DNA of 64,000 bases from Terriglobia bacterium (GTDB taxonomy: Bacteria; Acidobacteriota; Terriglobia; JAIQFV01). Positions 1 to 8,437 of this stretch are shown here, piece after piece (position 1 is the stretch's first letter; every line of letters starts with the position of its first letter). The stretch covers positions 1-64,000 of the forward strand of contig JAIQFV010000011.1 in NCBI GenBank assembly GCA_020073085.1, read 5' to 3'. The translations under genes were made by a program, and so were the position numbers. Below the pieces are notes generated by a model. The model was not told the origin of the DNA and made no database searches. It saw only the letters and a list, made by a program, of their open reading frames with translations.

Positions 1-130
1 AAACAGTCCAGCCCTGGCGTGCTGGCGCAAAAAAGTAACCAGCAAACGCCCAAACCAGAGACGAGAGGATAATGTTCTTTAAACCCGACTAACGGTCAAT
101 GTAGTTGTCGTCCACAATCAATGTAGTTGA

Positions 131-217
131 CGTCGATCACAGGCCGTCAAGACGCCGAAACGCGAGATTGATCTGATTAGGGATCGTTTGAAGAGATTGA
201 AGGAGATGTTGCGATGA
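131..217 (+). pseudogene. Remnant of a Gp49/HigB-like toxin C-terminus
   Basis: The frame reads from just after an in-frame TGA (128-130) to a TGA at 215-217 and encodes about 28 residues containing KTPKREIDLIRDRLKRLKEM. This matches the Lys/Arg-rich C-terminal tail (KTP..EI..A..R) typical of phage-derived Gp49-like/HigB toxins. Its stop overlaps the ATG of the antitoxin gene as ATGA, the usual toxin-first arrangement. No start codon or catalytic core lies upstream, so the toxin is 5'-truncated. Identification rests on a short tail and is moderately sure. Confidence 0.5.
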
Positions 218-537
218 AAGACGAAAGGCTGGAAGTGACGCGGGGGAGCGGGAATATATTCCGCGATGTGGGTCACCAGAACGCGGACGCGGAGCAACTC
301 AAGGCCATCCTGGCTGCTGAAATCATCAAGGCGCTCGGTCGAGACGGCTTGAGCGTGCGGGAGGCGCACGATCGCACGGGGATTGCCGCGGCCGATTTCT
401 CGCGCATCCGCCATGCGGACCTGGGGCGGTTCACCATTGATCGCCTCATGTCGATCATCAACCGCCTGGGGTCACGCATCGAGATGAAAGTTCGGGTGCG
501 GAGGGCTGAGACGTGTGCACGCGAGGCGAGAGTTTAA
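214..537 (+). CDS. XRE/HTH antitoxin-like DNA-binding protein
   Basis: This 107-residue protein has a helix-turn-helix at about residues 40-85 (LSVREAHDRTGIAAADFSRI, then LGRFTIDRLMSIINRLG), the pattern of the HTH_37/HigA-2 antitoxins. Such proteins neutralise a Gp49-type toxin and repress their own operon. The start is supported by AGGAG at 201-205, eight bases before the ATG. The ATG overlaps the stop of the truncated toxin remnant, so this appears to be an orphan antitoxin left after toxin loss. Function beyond DNA binding is inferred from family and context. Confidence 0.75.
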   Translation: MKDERLEVTRGSGNIFRDVGHQNADAEQLKAILAAEIIKALGRDGLSVREAHDRTGIAAADFSRIRHADLGRFTIDRLMSIINRLGSRIEMKVRVRRAETCAREARV

Positions 538-560
538 ATAAAAAGAATTTTCGGGTCAGG

Positions 561-611
561 TCTAAATTTTCAATTGTTCTCCTCCGCAGGTATCAAAACT
601 GAAAACTTAGA
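561..611. repeat. REP-like palindromic repeat, copy 1
   Basis: TCTAAATTTTCAATTG (561-576) is mirrored by AAAACTGAAAACTTAGA (595-611), giving an imperfect hairpin. A cleaner copy of the same element is at 12601-12651, and a one-armed relative lies near 7150-7210. Nothing else is recognised in the gene-free stretch 538-929. Confidence 0.6.
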
Positions 612-929
612 CTTGATCCTATTTGGCGTTTTGCTGTTGCCATTTTCCCTCCGTGCATTCCCGACAAAAGCGTTCTCCGATCCAGAAAGTGATGTACAAT
701 ACCTCCTGTTTCCCCCCCACAGACCCATTGATCTCAGACACCCCCACGCTTGGAGTTCCCATTGACCCGAAAATCCTGGCACCCGGTTCCTAATCCCCGC
801 TCTATTCATATCGCAGGGTTGCCATCGGATCGAGGGGGCTGGCGCGGAGTGTCAGTAGGTGCCCTCTGCGACGCCGGCGACGAGTGCGAGTCCTGAAGTG
901 GCCAGCCTCCGGGCTGAAGGGTTATGTGG

Positions 930-1199
930 TTATTTCTCCCTCAGTCGCCGATAAACTTGTTTACGATCGTCAATGATGTAAACGAGGATTTCTTTCTTGT
1001 TGTCGTCGATTCCGTAAATGATGCGGAGGTTGCCAACCCGAAGTTTATATTCAGAGCGCCCTTGTAACTTTTGGCATCCAATGGGGCGGGCTGTCTCTTG
1101 AAGTGATTGAAGACGCTGAACTACTGCATCGTGTGTTTTGGAGGAGAGGCGTTCAAGTTCTCGGCGTGCGGAGGATTTGAGGAAAACTGAATACGCCAT
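930..1199 (-). CDS. RelE/ParE-family toxin
   Basis: This 89-residue basic protein has the RelE/ParE layout: MAYSVFLKSSARRELERL at the N-terminus, RPIGCQKLQGRSEYKLRVGNLRIIYGI in the middle and VYIIDDRKQVYRRL at the end. Family members are mRNA interferases or gyrase inhibitors; the sequence does not settle which. The ATG overlaps the stop of the upstream antitoxin by one base (TAATG), so the two are translationally coupled with the antitoxin first. Confidence 0.85.
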   Translation of the reverse strand: MAYSVFLKSSARRELERLSSKTHDAVVQRLQSLQETARPIGCQKLQGRSEYKLRVGNLRIIYGIDDNKKEILVYIIDDRKQVYRRLREK

Positions 1200-1408
1200 T
1201 ACTTTGGTCGTTTCGAGGATTGGGCCAAATAGTCTTTGAGGGAAATACGAGGCTCCCGTTTTCTGTTCTCGATGAGAACAGCGTATCGAAGGTCTTCGCC
1301 CAGCTCCCGGTCCAGAAGTAATTTGTGTGCAATAGCCAGGCGGTCTTCTTTTTTAAGCGCGCGGAACGCGGTCCAAAAGACCTCCGCAGGGGCTTGGTGG
1401 CTGGTCAT
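1199..1408 (-). CDS. Small antitoxin partner of the RelE-type toxin
   Basis: This protein of about 69 residues starts MTSHQAPAEVFWTAFRALKK and ends RISLKDYLAQSSKRPK. Its size, acidic/basic mix and position directly before the RelE toxin fit an antitoxin, with the C-terminal tail as the likely toxin-binding part. The ATG at 1408 is preferred because AAGGGAG lies upstream at suitable spacing. An in-frame ATG at 1429 and a longer frame to 1609 exist but run into repeat-like DNA. No clear DNA-binding fold is recognised. Confidence 0.7.
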   Translation of the reverse strand: MTSHQAPAEVFWTAFRALKKEDRLAIAHKLLLDRELGEDLRYAVLIENRKREPRISLKDYLAQSSKRPK

Positions 1409-1677
1409 CGTATTTGAGCTCCCTTCCATTTTATCCAGACTAAAGTTTACATGAGTTAATTTTGTTGCACCAGAAAAAGAACATAGAATATTTCGACCAC
1501 CGGATGGTGCCTCAAAAGGTATTGAGGATTTGCGGGTCTCTGGGGTCAGATCCGGACTTGTGGACAATTGGGTGTTTTCGACATTCGAAAAGGCACACAC
1601 CGTGATCATCTAAAAAGTACCCACCACCTGGTTGGTTTTAACAAATGCCATTGGGGTCGCATCTTTGAGGTTCCTGG

Positions 1678-1750
1678 AAAAAAGGGGACAGACACCTCTT
1701 TTCAAGCAATATTCAAATTTCTATGAGAACAGGTGTCTGTCCCCTTTTTT
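1678..1750. repeat. TGTCCCC-type REP hairpin
   Basis: Two perfect 20-bp inverted arms (AAAAAAGGGGACAGACACCT at 1678-1697 and its complement at 1731-1750) enclose a 33-bp loop. Elements with GGGGACAG/CTGTCCCC arms are typical of REPs mobilised by RAYT transposases. No such transposase is in this window. The gene-free stretch 1409-2146 consists mainly of this element, the twin hairpin after it and a MITE-like copy. Confidence 0.75.
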
Positions 1751-1804
1751 CCCGCCGGTAAACCAGCGGGCTGTACAAAGCCAAGCCCCGTGGAACGGGG
1801 CAAA
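1751..1804. repeat. Twin-hairpin palindromic repeat
   Basis: It joins a CCCGCCGGTAAACCAGCGGG hairpin, the linker CTGTACAAAGCCAAG and a CCCCGTGGAACGGGG hairpin. Near-identical copies are at 3831-3886, 7078-7130 and 15363-15419, and a partial relative is at 52595-52645. It is an abundant intergenic palindrome of this genome; function is unknown. Confidence 0.75.
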
Positions 1805-1819
1805 AGAATGAAGAGGGTC

Positions 1820-2067
1820 AGATCCGGACAACCGGACAATTGAAAAGAGCACGCTTCAGGTCGAATAAACCTTGCCCAGAACAACTCTGCATTCTTTAAT
1901 CAGGGACGCAGCATAGGCTCTCGAGTGTTTCGAGGTGGGAGCGAAATTCATCATTCAATGCGATCTTGGAATTGTTGATGCAGAACGGATCAAGAGATGG
2001 ATGGCGCAACGCGAAAATGGGGCTCCAAAATTCGAGCAACATCGCAATTGTCCGGTTGTCCGGATCT
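1820..2067. mobile_element. MITE-like element, copy A
   Basis: This 248-bp non-coding element is bounded by perfect 23-bp terminal inverted repeats; the left one begins AGATCCGGACAACCGGACAA at 1820. Its interior shares the same text with copies at 3324, 7314 and 14859 (for example CTCGAGTGTTTCGAGG). It contains no transposase, so a MITE mobilised in trans is the simplest reading. Target-site duplications could not be defined by eye. Confidence 0.75.
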
Positions 2068-2146
2068 GGCCCAAAACTGCGTTATCGCGTATCATACTTC
2101 GTGTTGTATCAGAAGATTCTCGGTCGTCCCGGAGGAGCCACTACGT

Positions 2147-3289
2147 ATGATCCGATACATATTTGCTTGTTACCTTTCGATCTTGTGTCTGTCCCATGGG
2201 ACGTTTGGGCAGGTTGCCAAAGGAGAGCAGCCGCTTGCCGCACTCTCAGCCATTGACTCGGAATATCGCAAGTTTGATGACCTGCTTTCCTTCCTGCGGA
2301 AGCGCAACGCACTACAATATGCGATTTCGTCTCCAAAGGGCATCGACGAGGCAAACTACGTCCCGGTAGGCGGCATCGAGCAATGGATCACAATCCGCGG
2401 CCAGGATCGTGACAATCCCGTGTTGCTCTTCCTTCACGGTGGGCCTGGTGATGTGACCAATCTCTGGACATTTGCATTATTCGCTCCATGGCAGAAGTAC
2501 TTCACGGTGGTGCAATGGGACCAGAGAGGCGCCGGCAGGACGTTGAGAAAAAGCGGCCCATCCATTGCGCCGACCATCACCGTCGATCGCATGGCGCAAG
2601 ACGGTATCGAGCTGACAGAATATCTGAGGAAACATCTGGGCAAGGAAAAGATCATCATTGTAGGCCATTCCTGGGGTTCAGTCCTCGGTCTCCGAATGGC
2701 GAAGGCGAGACCCGATCTCTTCTACGCGTACGTGGGCACCGGCCAGGTCGCCTACGGCAGCAGCAGAAGCTCTTACTCTTCTGCCGTCTATGATGCGCTA
2801 TTGAAGAAGGCAAAAGCCGTAGGTGATCACCGCGCCATCGAGGAATTGACCCACGCAGGTCCACCACCTTACAAGTCTGGCGATGGCCCCCGCGTGCTGC
2901 ACAAGTGGGCGAATGAATTTGAGGGCGCATGGGAGTTCCTGTATGGGACCCTCGGTCTCGCGCTCGTGGCTCCCGGCAATTCTGTGCAAGATATCTATGA
3001 CAACGAAGAGGGCCAGGTGTTGAGCGCCGATCGCCTCGTCCCGCAGACCCGGTCCATCGGACCGGCAGAGCTTGGCCTGGAATTCTCCATTCCGATATTT
3101 GTTTTTCAGGGTGAGGAGGATTTCACGAGTCCAACTGCGCTCGCTCGGCAGTACCTCGAATCCATCAAAGCGCCCCGCAAAGAGTTTGTGCCGATCAGCG
3201 GTGGCGGACATTTTGCAGTGTTCATGCACTCCGATCAATTTCTGCGGGAGCTCGTCAAGCGGGTGCGCCCGCTGCCTGTAGGGCCCTGA
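2147..3289 (+). CDS. Secreted alpha/beta hydrolase (proline iminopeptidase-like)
   Basis: This 380-residue protein has a hydrophobic signal peptide (MIRYIFACYLSILCLSHGTF) followed by an alpha/beta-hydrolase fold. The oxyanion-hole motif HGGPGD, the DQRGAG motif and the nucleophile elbow GHSWGS match the S33 proline iminopeptidase/epoxide-hydrolase group. The catalytic acid (GEEDFTS) and histidine (SGGGHFAVF) lie in the expected C-terminal positions. The start is fixed by GGAGGAG at 2131-2137, nine bases before the ATG; the frame is open further upstream but there it runs through MITE copy A. The substrate is unknown. It stands alone between two MITE-like copies. Confidence 0.85.
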   Translation: MIRYIFACYLSILCLSHGTFGQVAKGEQPLAALSAIDSEYRKFDDLLSFLRKRNALQYAISSPKGIDEANYVPVGGIEQWITIRGQDRDNPVLLFLHGGPGDVTNLWTFALFAPWQKYFTVVQWDQRGAGRTLRKSGPSIAPTITVDRMAQDGIELTEYLRKHLGKEKIIIVGHSWGSVLGLRMAKARPDLFYAYVGTGQVAYGSSRSSYSSAVYDALLKKAKAVGDHRAIEELTHAGPPPYKSGDGPRVLHKWANEFEGAWEFLYGTLGLALVAPGNSVQDIYDNEEGQVLSADRLVPQTRSIGPAELGLEFSIPIFVFQGEEDFTSPTALARQYLESIKAPRKEFVPISGGGHFAVFMHSDQFLRELVKRVRPLPVGP

Positions 3290-3323
3290 ATTTGAGGGTT
3301 GCGCGAGTAGAATGAGGAGGGTC

Positions 3324-4003
3324 AGATCCGGACAATCGGACAATTGAAGAGAGCCCGCTTCAGATCGAATGAACCGTGCCCAGAACAACTCTGCAATCTT
3401 CAATCAGGGAGGCAGGATAGGCTCTCGAGTGTTTCGAGGTAGGGGGGAAATTCATCATTCAAAACTCTCTTGGAATTGTTGGTGCAGAACGGATCAAGAG
3501 ATGGATGGCGAAACGCGACAATTTGACCTCAAAATTCAAGCAACGTCGCAATTGTCCGGTTGTCCGGAGGTGACCCGAAACTGTGTTTCGAAGGCGACAC
3601 CTACCGGCTGCATGAGATAAGAAGGGATCCTAAGTGAGGGTCTCTGAGGTATTGCATCACGATACATCAAATCATCATCGCCTTGGCAGCGGTTAGGTTT
3701 CTGGGGTCAGGTCCGGATTTTTGTACCCCCTGTCCCGCCGATGGGCGAGATCATTCTCTATCAGACCGAGGAATCAAGCCCAGTGAACCGGGCTAAGACT
3801 TTTGTTTTATTCGGGGGGGTAGAGCGCCTGCCCCGCCGGTAAACCAGCGGGCTGTACAAAGCCAAGCCCCATGGAACGGGGCAAAATGCGCTGGGGGCTC
3901 AATTTCCAATCCTGGTGCTTTGGACAATCGAGAATGCTCTGCCGCCCCTGGCGGGGCCTGGTTCATTTTTTATTCTTTGTACCCACGGCTCTCGCCGTGG
4001 GCT
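3324..4003. repeat. 680-bp composite repeat, copy 1 (contains MITE-like copy B)
   Basis: The first 248 bp (to 3571) are a MITE-like element with inverted ends. Another roughly 430 bp follow that are nearly identical to 15100-15535: a segment containing GCATCACGATACATCAAATC, the twin hairpin (3831-3886) and a terminal CCCACGGCTCTCGCCGTGGG hairpin. No gene is supported in 3290-4221. Confidence 0.8.
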
Positions 4004-4221
4004 AAAGGTCCGGCGCCGCGTTCGCGGCTGAGATCGCGGTGATCCGGCTTTGCAGCGTCTTTGGGGTCAGGCTTCCACAAGAGAGCGCTTGGGGCCAGGT
4101 CTATTTTATTTTCAATTGCACATCTTATAGGCTTCTTGAGGGCACAAACAGCGCGCAACGTCAGGCCGGAAGCCGACGTCATAAAAAAAATGAGAATGTC
4201 GGATCTGACCCTGGTTCATTC

Positions 4222-4773
4222 TTAGCATCTTCGGGACCTTTTATAGGTTGCATTCCGCTCTTTTGCGGCGAATCCAATTTTCCGCCTTGGTGGTGCTGGC
4301 GGTGTCATCAGTTTTCGGATTGCATCAAAGATGACACTGATTTCTTCGTCGTGTTCGTCGATCCTTCTTTCTTGCTGGGCCAATTGCAGGGCGAGCTCCT
4401 TGTGCGTCGAAAGGAATTCCCGCAGGTTCACGAAGGCCCGCATGATGGCAATGTTGACTTGGACAGCACGTTCACTGGTGAGAACGCTCGAAAGCATGGC
4501 CACTCCCTGCTCAGTAAACGCGTAAGGCAAGGATCCTCCGAAATACTTCCGGTGTGGTATCACACTTTGTGATACCAGGTGTTCCGCCTCGGCAGCCGTC
4601 AGTTGGAACATAAAGTCCTCTGGGAATCGACGGATATTCCTTTTGACCGCTTGATTCAACGCTCTCGTTTCAACTCGGTACAAGCCTGCCAAGTGCATGC
4701 CCAGTACGACCTTCTGTCCCCGAATAATGAGGATCTTGCTTTCAATCAAGACTCGCCGAACAATTTTTTTCAT
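4222..4773 (-). CDS. ORF6N domain protein
   Basis: This 183-residue protein has an N-terminal ORF6N domain (about residues 10-100: LIIRGQKVVLGMHLAGLY, then NIRRFPEDFMFQLTAAE and YAFTEQGVAMLSSVL). ORF6N is found in phage and phage-like regulators, often beside an anti-repressor or KilA-N module, and is thought to bind DNA. A predicted coiled coil follows (LALQLAQQERRIDEHDEEIS) and then a basic tail. It is a single gene in a repeat-rich area, consistent with acquisition from a mobile element. Molecular function is not established. Confidence 0.85.
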   Translation of the reverse strand: MKKIVRRVLIESKILIIRGQKVVLGMHLAGLYRVETRALNQAVKRNIRRFPEDFMFQLTAAEAEHLVSQSVIPHRKYFGGSLPYAFTEQGVAMLSSVLTSERAVQVNIAIMRAFVNLREFLSTHKELALQLAQQERRIDEHDEEISVIFDAIRKLMTPPAPPRRKIGFAAKERNATYKRSRRC

Positions 4774-5130
4774 TCAAGTCCTCCATGGAAGGAAATCCTA
4801 CCGGTTGACACAAGCTCGAATACTGGGTTGTCAGCTCGGTGTTTCCTTAAATGGGCGTTTGCGGGGGGATAAGTTTGTCGCTCAAATACAACGCTTTCGG
4901 GAGAAGTATACGCTTTTCAATGCCTCAAGAAAAACTGAATTTCAAGCATCATTTTCGGGTCGGATGCCGACGAGCCGTTGCTCAAAATCGGTTTCTTAGA
5001 TTCGCGGAATTGGTCAGAGGACAGAATTCCACAGGCCGATTCCCAAAGATACTCTGGAACCCAAAATGATCCACCGCAAAGGCGCAGGGACGCGGAGAGC
5101 AGGTCCCCGGGGTCAGATCCGGACTTGAAA

Positions 5131-5270
5131 AGCCATTGGGGTCGTATCTTTGCAATCTGCATTTCACCGGGAAGAATTGATATTGGCGGAGTTATCCCTC
5201 TGAGTACGATTTTCGGCGGCATCAGATGATGTTCACCGTAGGGACGCGGAGGGTTTAGGTGTTGGGGAAT
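5131..5270. repeat. Dispersed 140-bp intergenic repeat R3, copy 1
   Basis: The segment running from AGCCATTGGGGTCGTATCTT to GGTTTAGGTGTTGGGGAA is repeated at 10763-10910 with a few differences. It has no coding capacity and no clear terminal inverted repeat. The rest of 4774-5346 shows nothing recognisable. Confidence 0.75.
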
Positions 5271-5346
5271 GGGGAAAACAAGTTCAAAGTTCAAGACGCC
5301 ATGGCGGCCAGGAGGAAGACACCTCGGGTCAGAGCCTTTTAATTTG

Positions 5347-6297
5347 CTACAGACGTGCAAGATCTTGCCGGATTCGGACGAGGATTTTCTCCAGTGGAAT
5401 TTGGCCTCGATAATAAAGTGGAGCCGTCTTCGAATATTCGGCCTCGAATTGCCTGCGGATGCTCTCGTCCTCAATGGTGAAGGCTCCGCTCTTTGCGACG
5501 TCGTGATCCAAAGACTTGAAACGCTTCTTTTTGTGCTCCAAGTATTCCGAGGTTCCAATGAATTTCTGAACCCTTTCGACGTCGAGAAGCTGATGGATGT
5601 CGTAGTAATGTCTCAGGAAATTCGGTGGGACTTTCCCCGTGCCTTTGAACTGGCCGTATTTTCTGACGACCGCCTGGACTTTTTCGACAAACGTGTATTC
5701 GGGGTTATAGCAGGGGATGTCGAGAGCTCGGTTGTCCGCATATTGAAGTTTTTTGGAATCGGCGAATTGGACGACCCAAGAAGTGATTGGAACGGCGCGG
5801 TTCGGAGCCGTCTGATCAAAACCGACTTCCAGGAGAATTCCATCCTTAAGACCAGGAATCGAGCCGAAGCGGGTCTCGTAACTTAGCCTGAGGCCGGCAT
5901 TTCTCAGCGTCTCGTCGTCATAGGTCGTGTCCCTCTCGACCGCCGTGATTCCCGGGATCTTGATCTTATCGCGCAGCTTGGCAAAAAACTGTCGTCTCGA
6001 TTCAACGTGCTGGGGCTTTTCGTGATTTGGATTTGTATCGACTGGGAGTCCATCAAAAGGTTCGATGCGAATATCGATGTCTTCGGAAAAGCGATGAATG
6101 ACCCCAAAGCCCTTGGACAGTGAAGTGCCGCCTTTGAGCTCAAACGTCAGACCCACCTGTTTAAGCCCAAAGAGGGCATGCATGATCCAGTAGTCCTTTT
6201 CCACGAGAGCGGGATCATTGATTCTCTCGCTGTCGGCAACGGTCTCAACAAGCGCTTTGAAATCGTTCCTCTCATGAAGAAAAGACTCAGTCGGCAT
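5347..6297 (-). CDS. abiEii: AbiEii/AbiGii-type nucleotidyltransferase toxin
   Basis: This 316-residue protein of the DUF1814/AbiEii family carries the nucleotidyltransferase signature KGGTSLSKGFGVIHRFSEDI at about residues 53-75, where the Gly-Ser segment and the paired acidic residues bind NTP and metal. AbiEii toxins are type IV toxin-antitoxin or abortive-infection effectors; relatives transfer nucleotides onto tRNA. The gene overlaps the end of the upstream antitoxin by about 11 bases, a tightly coupled pair. Length and motif are normal, so it is probably intact. Confidence 0.88.
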   Translation of the reverse strand: MPTESFLHERNDFKALVETVADSERINDPALVEKDYWIMHALFGLKQVGLTFELKGGTSLSKGFGVIHRFSEDIDIRIEPFDGLPVDTNPNHEKPQHVESRRQFFAKLRDKIKIPGITAVERDTTYDDETLRNAGLRLSYETRFGSIPGLKDGILLEVGFDQTAPNRAVPITSWVVQFADSKKLQYADNRALDIPCYNPEYTFVEKVQAVVRKYGQFKGTGKVPPNFLRHYYDIHQLLDVERVQKFIGTSEYLEHKKKRFKSLDHDVAKSGAFTIEDESIRRQFEAEYSKTAPLYYRGQIPLEKILVRIRQDLARL

Positions 6298-6877
6298 GTT
6301 GCAGCATCTTCTGGAACTTCTTCTGCGTGGAGTACTTGCCGTAGAGAGAAACTGCCCGTGAAAGTTTTCTCGAGTCCATTTCTTTGGCTTTTTCGCGAAC
6401 GCGAGAAAGGACGGCGTCCTGATCCTCAGCGAGCTGGTCTAGTTCATTGACGAGATCGACCAGCAGAAACTCGGGAGAGATCTGCCTTGGAATGTTAAAT
6501 CGACGCTCAAAAGTGACCCTCCGATGGCCCAGGGAAAACGTTCCATGCCGTTTCTGATTGTAAACAACTCTTTTGTTGTAGAGCTGCGTTGTCCCGAGTC
6601 CCAACTGATTGTAGGCATTCAGTGAGGTGACGACAAAACGGTCTGTTTTCAAGAACGCCCTCACGAGCTCGTTCTCATCAGCGGGAGCTTCTCCAAACTC
6701 AAATTTTCGCGGACAGTAGTACAAACCAGTACGGAGCTTGCGGAGGGTCCCGTCAACAGTGAGTGCTTTGAGGTGTCGATCGACGCTCTGGGACCAAGGC
6801 AGAAGGTTCTCCCTGCGATACACCCGTCCAGGGCGAAGATGTCGTTTCAATTGGTCGACCGTTCTAGTCTGCGTCAT
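6287..6877 (-). CDS. AbiEi-like antitoxin (DUF6088 type)
   Basis: This 196-residue protein begins MTQTRTVDQLKRHLRPGRVY and contains a winged-helix N-terminal region (VDRHLKALTVDGTLRKLRTGLYY), followed by RFVVTSLNAYNQLGLGTTQL and YNKRVVYNQKRHGTFSLGHR. This is the DUF6088/AbiEi-like antitoxin layout. It should repress the operon through its wing-helix domain and counteract the downstream nucleotidyltransferase. The two reading frames overlap. The upstream stretch (6905-6990) is very AT-rich and probably holds the promoter. Confidence 0.8.
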   Translation of the reverse strand: MTQTRTVDQLKRHLRPGRVYRRENLLPWSQSVDRHLKALTVDGTLRKLRTGLYYCPRKFEFGEAPADENELVRAFLKTDRFVVTSLNAYNQLGLGTTQLYNKRVVYNQKRHGTFSLGHRRVTFERRFNIPRQISPEFLLVDLVNELDQLAEDQDAVLSRVREKAKEMDSRKLSRAVSLYGKYSTQKKFQKMLQHAD

Positions 6878-6904
6878 CCCTGATCCTCCACGTTCCCTAC
6901 GCTA

Positions 6905-6990
6905 CGCCAAGTACGGGCATTGTGTCAATAATATTATTAATATTTCATGCAAACTATTATGTAACACAATAAATGTAAATATCTTACATT
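6905..6990 (-). promoter_or_regulatory. AT-rich upstream region of the first AbiE locus
   Basis: This sharply AT-rich stretch, unlike its GC-rich surroundings, contains TATTATTAATATT-type palindromes. On the minus strand TTGACA occurs in TATTATTGACACAATG, but no convincing -10 sits 17 bases downstream. Promoter function is inferred from position. Confidence 0.3.
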
Positions 6991-7077
6991 AGGTGATACC
7001 TATTGTTGTATTATCCTTATTTTTTGACAATTGGGGATTTTCTCTTGCCAATATTCGGGGGCGGTCGAGCGCCTGTC

Positions 7078-7130
7078 CCACTGGTAAACCGGCGGGCTGT
7101 ACAAAGACAAGCCCCGTGGAACGGGGCAAA
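7078..7130. repeat. Twin-hairpin palindromic repeat
   Basis: This is another copy of the GGTAAACCGGCGGG plus CCCCGTGGAACGGGG twin hairpin seen at 1751 and 15363. It is followed by one arm of the TTTTCAATGG REP family. No gene is supported in 6878-7632. Confidence 0.65.
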
Positions 7131-7313
7131 ATGCGCCGGAAGCTAAAGCGCGTGGGGCCAGGTCAATTTTCAATGGTTCTCCTGCACAGATATCAAGACG
7201 AAATTCGGGTCATGCACACATTCGACATTGGTTTGATCCACAGATTTCGCGGATGACGCAGAATAAAACCAACTCAAAGTCCAACAAGAAGGATGGGAAC
7301 CGAATGAAGAGGG

Positions 7314-7553
7314 TCCGGACAACCGGACAATTGAAGAGAGCACGCTTCAGATCGAATGAACCTTGCCCAGAACAACTCTGCAATCTTCAATCAGGGACGC
7401 AGGATAGGCTCTCGAGTGTTACGAGGTAGGAGGGAATTCATCATTCAATGCGATCTTGGAATTGTTGATGCAGAACGGATCAAGAGATGGATGGCTCAAC
7501 GCGAACTGTGACTTCAAAATTTGAGCAACATCGCAATTTGTCCGGTTGTCCAG
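7314..7553. mobile_element. MITE-like element, copy C
   Basis: This roughly 240-bp copy of the inverted-repeat element begins TCCGGACAACCGGACAATTG and ends CAATTTGTCCGGTTGTCC. It lacks the outer GATC bases and has small internal deletions relative to copy A. It lies just before the higBA promoter. Confidence 0.7.
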
Positions 7554-7597
7554 ACCCGAAGCTGTTTTCTTCTGTGTGAGGCAAGCGTGAATAACGC

Positions 7598-7626
7598 TTG
7601 ACAATACTAACGCAGTTCGTTAGTAA
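7598..7626 (+). promoter_or_regulatory. higBA promoter with overlapping operator palindrome
   Basis: TTGACA (7598-7603), a 17-base spacer and TAGTAA (7621-7626) form a sigma-70-type promoter seven bases before the higB start. The palindrome ACTAACG-CAGTT-CGTTAGT (7606-7624) fills the spacer and overlaps the -10, an ideal site for autorepression by HigA. The promoter match is partial at -10; the palindrome is exact. Confidence 0.6.
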
Positions 7627-7632
7627 TCATTC

Positions 7633-7911
7633 GTGATCGTGACGTTCAAGTGCTCCGACACAGAAGCCCTGTTCAACGGGAAGCGGATGGCCCGTTTTGT
7701 GAATATCCAGGTTGTGGCCTTGCGCAAGCTGGCGATGCTCAACCGGGCGGAAACGCTGGCCGATCTGCGTATTCCGCCCAACAACAAGCTGGAGCGATTG
7801 AAGAGCAATCGGCGTAGGCAATGGAGCATCCGCATCAACGATCAATGGCGCCTCTGTTTCCGCTTCGAGGGCGGCCATGCCTGTGACGTTGAGATCGTCG
7901 ACTACCATTGA
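7633..7911 (+). CDS. higB: HigB-type mRNA interferase toxin
   Basis: This 92-residue protein of the plasmid maintenance killer/HigB family has FKCSDTEALFNGKRM at the start, ALRKLAMLNRAETLADLRIPPNNKLERLK in the middle and WSIRINDQWRLCFRF at the end; the last segment is the conserved RelE-fold core. HigB cuts mRNA on the ribosome. A GTG start is used and no strong ribosome-binding site is visible, so the transcript may be nearly leaderless from the promoter at 7598. It is followed 12 bases later by higA, the toxin-first order typical of hig loci. Confidence 0.9.
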   Translation: MIVTFKCSDTEALFNGKRMARFVNIQVVALRKLAMLNRAETLADLRIPPNNKLERLKSNRRRQWSIRINDQWRLCFRFEGGHACDVEIVDYH

Positions 7912-7923
7912 AGGAGAGTGACC

Positions 7924-8226
7924 ATGCGGCGTGAGATCCCTTACCCTACTCCCGGCGAAATCTTGCTGGAGGAATTTTTGAAACCGATGGGGATTACGCA
8001 ATACCGGCTCGCCAAGGAAATTGGAGTGTCGCAACGGCGCATTGGAGAAATCGTCGCGGGAAAGCGGGCTGTGACGGCCGATACCGGCTTACGCCTGTCT
8101 CGCTTTTTCGGCACCAGCGACAGTTTCTGGGTCGGTTTGCAAACCGATTACGATACAGCACAAGCCAAAGACGCCCTGTCTGATGTGTTGTCGCGCATTC
8201 ATCGTTTCGAGCCTGCTCATGTTTAG
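7924..8226 (+). CDS. higA: HigA-type antitoxin
   Basis: This 100-residue XRE-family protein has PTPGEILLEEFLKPMGITQY, then the helix-turn-helix LAKEIGVSQRRIGEIVAGKR and the LSRFFGTSDSFWVGLQTDYD segment characteristic of HigA/VapI antitoxins. It should bind HigB and the palindrome at 7606-7624. The ATG at 7924 is preferred over an in-frame GTG at 7918 because AGGAG at 7912-7916 is correctly spaced only for the ATG. Confidence 0.9.
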   Translation: MRREIPYPTPGEILLEEFLKPMGITQYRLAKEIGVSQRRIGEIVAGKRAVTADTGLRLSRFFGTSDSFWVGLQTDYDTAQAKDALSDVLSRIHRFEPAHV

Positions 8227-8414
8227 CAATTGCCAGTTGTGCCGAGACGTTTACCTTGTCCGAACTGGAACGTAGATGCCCGGGTGTCAGTCGCGATATG
8301 ATACGACGAGTTTTGCGAGATCTTCAGAAAGCGGGACGAGTCGAGTGCCTGGGACATGGTCCCGGAGCAGCTTGGTGGAGGAAAGAAGGGAATACCTTCA
8401 AAAGAGGGCAATAA
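8227..8414 (+). pseudogene. C-terminal winged-helix remnant of a Fic-family protein
   Basis: An open frame without a start codon reads FTLSELERRCPGVSRDMIRR then VLRDLQKAGRVECLGHGPGA and ends at TAA 8412. This closely resembles the C-terminal winged-helix tail found in many Fic/DOC-family proteins. The catalytic HPFxxGNGR core is absent; the upstream DNA is the higA coding end. It is therefore a 5'-truncated remnant, perhaps fused to the higBA locus by recombination. Confidence 0.5.
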
Positions 8415-8437
8415 AGAGGGTAAGGAAATACATGCGA

